DNA from: Streptomyces sp. NBC_00659
Lineage (GTDB): Bacteria > Actinomycetota > Actinomycetes > Streptomycetales > Streptomycetaceae
Direction of reading: 5' to 3'
Length of the DNA stretch: 64,000 nt
Assembly (NCBI RefSeq): GCF_036226925.1
Contig: NZ_CP109031.1
Span: 682,001 to 746,000, forward strand
The notes below the pieces were generated by a model. That model ran no database searches and was not told the DNA's origin. It was given only the letters and a program-made list of their open reading frames with translations. Of this stretch, positions 60,783-64,000 are shown piece by piece. The translations under genes were made by a program, and so were the position numbers. Positions within the stretch are counted from its first letter, which is position 1. Every line of letters begins with the position of its first letter.

Positions 60783-61762
60783 TCCAACTCGACACCTATG
60801 TCAAGGGTGTGCTCGGCGGGAAGCGGGCGCTGGTCGCCCGCGCCATCACCCTCGTCGAGTCCACCCGGCCCCAGCACCGGGCGCTGGCGCAGGAGTTGCT
60901 GACCGAGCTGCTCCCGTACAGCGGCAAGGCGCGGCGGATCGGCATCAGCGGGGTGCCCGGCGTGGGCAAGTCGACGTTCATCGACGCGTTCGGCACCATG
61001 CTGACCTCGCTCGGGTACCGGGTCGCGGTGCTCGCCGTCGACCCTTCTTCCAGCCGTACGGGCGGCTCGATCCTCGGCGACAAGACCCGTATGGAGCGCC
61101 TGGCCGTGGACCCGGCCGCGTTCATCCGCCCCTCCCCCACCGCCGGCACGCTCGGCGGGGTGGCGAAGGCGACCCGCGAGTCGATCGTGGTGATGGAGGC
61201 GGCCGGCTACGACGTGGTACTCGTGGAGACCGTCGGCGTCGGCCAGTCGGAGACCGCGGTCGCGAACATGGTCGACTCCTTCCTGCTGTTGACGCTGGCG
61301 CGTACCGGGGACCAGTTGCAGGGCATCAAGAAGGGTGTCCTGGAGCTGGCCGACGTGATCGCCGTCAACAAGGCGGACGGGCCGCACGAACGCGACGCCC
61401 AGTCCGCCGCGCGTGAACTGGCGGGCGCCCTGCGGCTGATGCACGGCAGGGACGCGGCCTGGACACCTCCGGTGCTGAGTTGCAGCGCCCGCGAGTCGGC
61501 CGGCCTGGACACGGTCTGGGACCGCCTGGAACAGCACCGTGCGCTGCTCGACTCGACCGGCCGTCTCGCCGAGAAGCGCCGTGACCAGCAGGTGGACTGG
61601 ACCTGGACGATGGTCCGGGACGAGCTTCTGGGCCGCCTGCACTCCGATCAGGCCGTACGGGCGGTCACCCCCGACCTCGAACGGCAGGTACGGGAGGGCG
61701 GGTTGACGGCCACACTCGCGGCGGAACGCATTCTGAAGGTGTTCGGCGGCGAAGGCCGCTGA
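60779..61762 (+). CDS. meaB: MeaB-family G3E GTPase chaperone of methylmalonyl-CoA mutase
   Basis: 327 aa. Walker [12 protein letters not shown] (about 58-68), switch [12 protein letters not shown] and base motif NKADG. MeaB/ArgK proteins load adenosylcobalamin and protect the mutase from inactivation by coupling GTP hydrolysis to cofactor exchange. The GTG start overlaps the mutB stop by 4 nt, giving the standard mutA-mutB-meaB operon. Confidence 0.97.
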   Translation: MIQLDTYVKGVLGGKRALVARAITLVESTRPQHRALAQELLTELLPYSGKARRIGISGVPGVGKSTFIDAFGTMLTSLGYRVAVLAVDPSSSRTGGSILGDKTRMERLAVDPAAFIRPSPTAGTLGGVAKATRESIVVMEAAGYDVVLVETVGVGQSETAVANMVDSFLLLTLARTGDQLQGIKKGVLELADVIAVNKADGPHERDAQSAARELAGALRLMHGRDAAWTPPVLSCSARESAGLDTVWDRLEQHRALLDSTGRLAEKRRDQQVDWTWTMVRDELLGRLHSDQAVRAVTPDLERQVREGGLTATLAAERILKVFGGEGR

Positions 61763-61871
61763 GTCGGACGGCGGTGGCGGGGCAGGTCGGAGCCCGGCCA
61801 CCGCTCACACCCGCGGTGACCCGCGACGGGCAGGCTCCCCGCAGCCGCCCGTCGCGGCCCGTACAGGACGA

Positions 61872-61900
61872 CAGGCCCCCGGAAGGATTCCGGGGGCCTG
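61872..61900. terminator. 13-bp hairpin terminator between convergent units
   Basis: Stem caggcccccggaa / ttccgggggcctg with a 3-nt loop; lies after meaB (plus) and directly after the cbtA stub (minus). Confidence 0.85.
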
Positions 61901-61909
61901 CGGTGTAGT

Positions 61910-61981
61910 CGGTTCACCGAGCAAGTAGGCGACGACCAGGGCGAGTACACCGGCCTCGAGGCCGACGAGCGCGCCTCGCAC
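61910..61981 (-). pseudogene. cbtA: Truncated cbtA (5' stub, about 24 codons)
   Basis: From GTG 61981, with gaggg 10 nt upstream, the product begins VRGALVGLEAGVLALVVAYL then LGEP, which matches the first TM helix and the conserved G-E-P of CbtA cobalt transporters. The reading then runs straight into the terminator hairpin at 61872-61900 and continues as Gly/Arg/Pro-rich nonsense to a TGA at 61805. CbtA is normally about 240 aa with five TM helices, so over 85 per cent is missing. Confidence 0.65.
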
Positions 61982-61999
61982 GAGCAGCTGTCCCTCGCG

Positions 62000-62221
62000 T
62001 CAGTGGCAGGGGAAACCGAGCAGGTGACGGGCGTCGTGCACCCACTCGTGGACGTTCTCGCCGGAGATGACGGAGGTGGCGCCCTGTTCGGCGCCGACGA
62101 AGTACAGCAGGACCAGCATCAGGATGCCGAAGAAGGCCGCCCAGGGGGCGATCGCACCGATCGGCAGCTTGGCGGGAAGGGCGGGGGTGGTGGCTGTCGG
62201 CGGAGCGACGGTCTGCGCCAT
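62000..62221 (-). CDS. cbtB: CbtB cobalt transporter subunit
   Basis: 73 aa, the usual length. One TM helix (APWAAFFGILMLVLLYFVGA) and C-terminal metal-binding motif NVHEWVHDARHLLGFPCH (H-x3-H-x2-x-R-H-x4-P-C-H). CbtAB form a predicted cobalt importer normally controlled by a B12 riboswitch, exactly the arrangement here. A gag/gagg ribosome site lies 10 nt before the ATG. The partner cbtA is only a stub. Confidence 0.92.
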   Translation of the reverse strand: MAQTVAPPTATTPALPAKLPIGAIAPWAAFFGILMLVLLYFVGAEQGATSVISGENVHEWVHDARHLLGFPCH

Positions 62222-62264
62222 GGCAGGACCTCCTCGGGAGTTCGCGTCCCATCTCGGTGGTGCA

Positions 62265-62405
62265 CAGGATGACGCCTACGGGTCTGACTCACGGGCGCCC
62301 AGCATGGCTGGAGCGTCTCGTTCACAGTGGCGCGACCGTGCCGGATCTCCACCGGCTTCCGTCTTGACGTCATCGATATCGGACCGACCGTACCGCGTGG
62401 CGCGT
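62265..62405 (-). ncRNA. Cobalamin riboswitch upstream of cbtB
   Basis: On the minus strand the leader carries the B12-box hallmark gccactgtga (62322-62331), preceded by ggaagccggtgg-agatccggcacggtcgc (the G-G-A-A-x-x-x-G-G-T-G plus A-T-C-C-G-G core), and followed by agccatgctgg and agtcagac (62281-62290 complement), i.e. the conserved elements of AdoCbl riboswitches in their normal order. It ends about 45 nt before the cbtB start, where it can control translation. Boundaries are approximate. Confidence 0.88.
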
Positions 62406-62466
62406 ACCTGGCCAAGACCGCGCCGACCGGGGTGATCTTCCTCTCGTCCCAGGTGACGCGCTGTCC

Positions 62467-63573
62467 TCAGTCCTGTCCCGCCGTGTCCCCGTCGGTGCCG
62501 GACTCGTCGTCGGACAGCCCGAGTTCACGCTCACCGAGGGGAGAGAAGAAGCGCTCGACGTCGGCGTCGGTGACCTCGGCGAGCGTGGCCGGGGACCAGC
62601 GCGGCTCACGGTCCTTGTCGATGATCTGGGCCCGGACACCCTCGACCAGGTCGGGTGCGGACAGGGCCGCGCAGGAGACGCGGTACTCCTGGTCCAGAAC
62701 GCGCTCCAGCGATCCGAGGCGCCTGGCCCGGCGCAAAGCGGCCAGCGTGACCTTCAGGGCGGTGGGCGAGTTGCCGAGGAGGATCTCAGCCGTCTCCTTG
62801 GCGGCCGGGTCGTCCGCCGCGAGCAGCCGCCGGACGATCTCCTCGACGGTGTCGGCGCCGTAGCAGGCGTCGATCCACTCGCGCCGCTCCGCGAGTTCCG
62901 CCGGTGGCGCGGGCCGTGCGTGAGCCGCCACGGCCTCCGGTACGGGCCGGTCCGCGAGGTCGGACACGAACCGCGGGAGCGCGGAGGACGGCAGGTAGTG
63001 GTCGGCGAGGCCGCACGACAGCGCGTCGCCTGCGCCGATGGAGGCGCCCGTCAGGGCGAGGTGGGTGCCGAGTTCGCCCGGGGCGAGGGCAAGAAGGTAG
63101 GTGCCGCCGACGTCGGGGACGAAGCCGATGCCGGTCTCGGGCATGGCGACGCGGGAGCGCTCGGTGACGATCCGGACGCTGCCGTGCGCGGAGACGCCGA
63201 CGCCGCCGCCCATGACGATGCCGTCCATGACCGCCACGTACGGCTTGGGATAGCGGGCGATCCGGGCGTTCAGGCGGTACTCGTCCCGCCAGAACGCGGC
63301 GGACGCGGTGCCGTCCCCGTCGCGCGCGTCGTCGTGGACGACGCGGATGTCGCCGCCCGCGCACAGTCCGCGTTCGCCGGCGCCGGTGATGACCACCGTC
63401 TCGACGGCCGGGTCGTGTTCCCAGGCGGCGAGCGCCCGGTCGATGCGGCGCACCATCGCGTGGTTCAGGGCGTTCAAGGCCCTCGGCCGGTTCAGGGTGA
63501 TGTGGGCGGCCCGCCCCTCGGTGTGCAGCAGGACGGATTCCCCGGCGGCGCCCGGTGCCCCGGTGCCGCTCAT
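62467..63573 (-). CDS. 3-Hydroxyisobutyryl-CoA hydrolase (enoyl-CoA hydratase family)
   Basis: 368 aa, longer than a crotonase and the usual size of HIBCH. Crotonase fold with oxyanion-hole segments LCAGGDIRVVHDDARDGDG and DGIVMGGGVG, and catalytic MPETGIGFVPDVGG (Glu and Asp positions of HIBCH). Hydrolyses 3-hydroxyisobutyryl-CoA in valine degradation, which leads to propionyl-CoA and thus to the mut operon next door. Start ATG 63573 overlaps the TGA of a preceding acyl-CoA dehydrogenase stub by 4 nt. Confidence 0.9.
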   Translation of the reverse strand: MSGTGAPGAAGESVLLHTEGRAAHITLNRPRALNALNHAMVRRIDRALAAWEHDPAVETVVITGAGERGLCAGGDIRVVHDDARDGDGTASAAFWRDEYRLNARIARYPKPYVAVMDGIVMGGGVGVSAHGSVRIVTERSRVAMPETGIGFVPDVGGTYLLALAPGELGTHLALTGASIGAGDALSCGLADHYLPSSALPRFVSDLADRPVPEAVAAHARPAPPAELAERREWIDACYGADTVEEIVRRLLAADDPAAKETAEILLGNSPTALKVTLAALRRARRLGSLERVLDQEYRVSCAALSAPDLVEGVRAQIIDKDREPRWSPATLAEVTDADVERFFSPLGERELGLSDDESGTDGDTAGQD

Positions 63574-63645
63574 CCGAACGCCTCCGTCAGGCGGCGGGCC
63601 ACGATGACGCGCATGATCTCGGTGGTTCCTTCCACGGTCCGGTCG
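63570..63645 (-). pseudogene. 3' stub of an acyl-CoA dehydrogenase gene
   Basis: Minus-strand frame ends LDRTVEGTTEIMRVIVARRL followed by TEAFG and a TGA at 63570. The E-G-T-x-E-I-M-R-V-I-x-A-R-x-L motif is the C-terminal FAD-contact/tail of acyl-CoA (isobutyryl-CoA) dehydrogenases, normally part of a 380-aa enzyme that acts just before the hydratase in valine degradation. Upstream, after about 25 codons, the frame loses meaning and the cupin gene begins within 65 nt, so nearly all of the gene has been deleted. Confidence 0.75.
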
Positions 63646-63708
63646 AGTCGCAGGTCACGACGTCGTCCTCGCTACCGTACCCACCGAGTGATCGAACGGC
63701 CCGTGCCG

Positions 63709-64000
63709 TCAGCCCTCTTCCCCGTCCCGCAGCACGTACAGCCCCGGCAGGTTGACCACGACCGCCTCCTGGGTACTGCGGGCGATGACGACGACGGCCT
63801 CCTCCGCGGGGTCCGGGTTCTCCTCGCGGTGCGGCACGAACGGGGGCACGAAGATGTAGTCACCGGGTGAGGTGCGCAGCCGCACTTCCTCGGGCGCTTC
63901 CCCCGAGTCGTCGAGGAAGACGAACTCGGGGTGTCCGCTGACCACGTAGATGGCGGTCTCGGAGGCTCCGTGGTGGTGGTCCGAGGACGCGGTGGAGGGG
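63709..64000 (-). CDS. Cupin-domain protein (5' end beyond window)
   Basis: At least 96 residues seen, running off the right edge. Cupin motif 1 SSDHHHGASETAIYVVSGHPEFVF (H-H-H cluster typical of a metal-binding cupin) and motif 2 PGDYIFVPPFVPHREENP. A small, single-domain cupin; possible isomerase, dioxygenase or sensor. The N-terminus lies outside, so length and start are unknown. Separated from the acyl-CoA dehydrogenase stub by 63 nt. Confidence 0.85.
   Translation of the reverse strand, partial: PSTASSDHHHGASETAIYVVSGHPEFVFLDDSGEAPEEVRLRTSPGDYIFVPPFVPHREENPDPAEEAVVVIARSTQEAVVVNLPGLYVLRDGEEG

Noticed and set aside
1..64000. Prophage, integrative element or insertion sequence
   Set aside because: No integrase, transposase, att-like direct repeats or tRNA junction could be recognised.

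Overview
The window is chromosomal DNA of a high-GC actinomycete, almost certainly Streptomyces. It has strong G/C bias at codon third positions, many GTG starts, 4-nt ATGA/GTGA gene overlaps, GC-only hairpin terminators, and typical Streptomyces families: an AfsA-type butyrolactone synthase, DUF574 methyltransferase, ROK and TetR regulators, CBM13 hydrolases, lamin-tail secreted proteins and a CspA-like protein. No tRNA, rRNA, CRISPR array, insertion sequence or prophage was recognised. Both edges cut genes: a UbiA-type prenyltransferase on the left and a cupin protein on the right.

Left end (1-8138, all minus strand): a tightly packed six-gene operon, read from 8138 towards 1. It encodes a PEP-synthase-like dikinase, a nucleotidyltransferase, an extended-SDR reductase with a repeat-built N-terminal extension, a divergent nucleoside-diphosphate-kinase-like protein, an AfsA-family butyrolactone/butenolide synthase and a UbiA-family membrane prenyltransferase. 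I do not recognise this combination. It is the best candidate for an undescribed small-molecule (possibly phosphorylated or nucleotidylated signal) pathway.

8.5-30.5 kb is a mosaic of mostly monocistronic accessory genes. It holds a GH54 arabinofuranosidase with two CBM13 lectin domains, a YihY-like membrane protein, a PASTA-containing membrane protein, a DUF1275 transporter-like protein, a lipoprotein and a YCII protein. It also holds a regulator/MFS divergent pair, two P450s, a HAD phosphatase with a ROK repressor, a large lamin-tail/propeller secreted protein, a PPOX flavoprotein and small membrane proteins. Decayed gene fragments lie between some of them.

30.5-43 kb holds a Tat-exported FAD dehydrogenase and a lipid-flavoured group (GlpD with its TetR neighbour, a divergent alkyl-DHAP-synthase-like flavoprotein, a diacylglycerol-kinase-like enzyme). 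An L,D-transpeptidase lipoprotein, a 14-TM MFS exporter, a DUF574 methyltransferase and small envelope proteins follow. 43.4-47.1 kb is a phenolic-lipid cassette like srsABC (type III PKS, ICMT-like methyltransferase, FAD oxygenase) with a divergent UbiA prenyltransferase.

47-56.6 kb carries a lamin-tail protein with a His/Asp-rich tail, a CspA-like protein with a long leader, two hypothetical proteins, a single-chain assimilatory nitrate reductase fused to a CysJ-type flavoprotein, and a Nudix hydrolase. 56.8-64 kb is a B12-linked propionate/valine block: mutA-mutB-meaB, then a cobalamin riboswitch driving cobalt transporter gene cbtB on the opposite strand, with cbtA cut to about 24 codons. 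A 3-hydroxyisobutyryl-CoA hydrolase gene follows, whose upstream acyl-CoA dehydrogenase survives only as a 3' stub.
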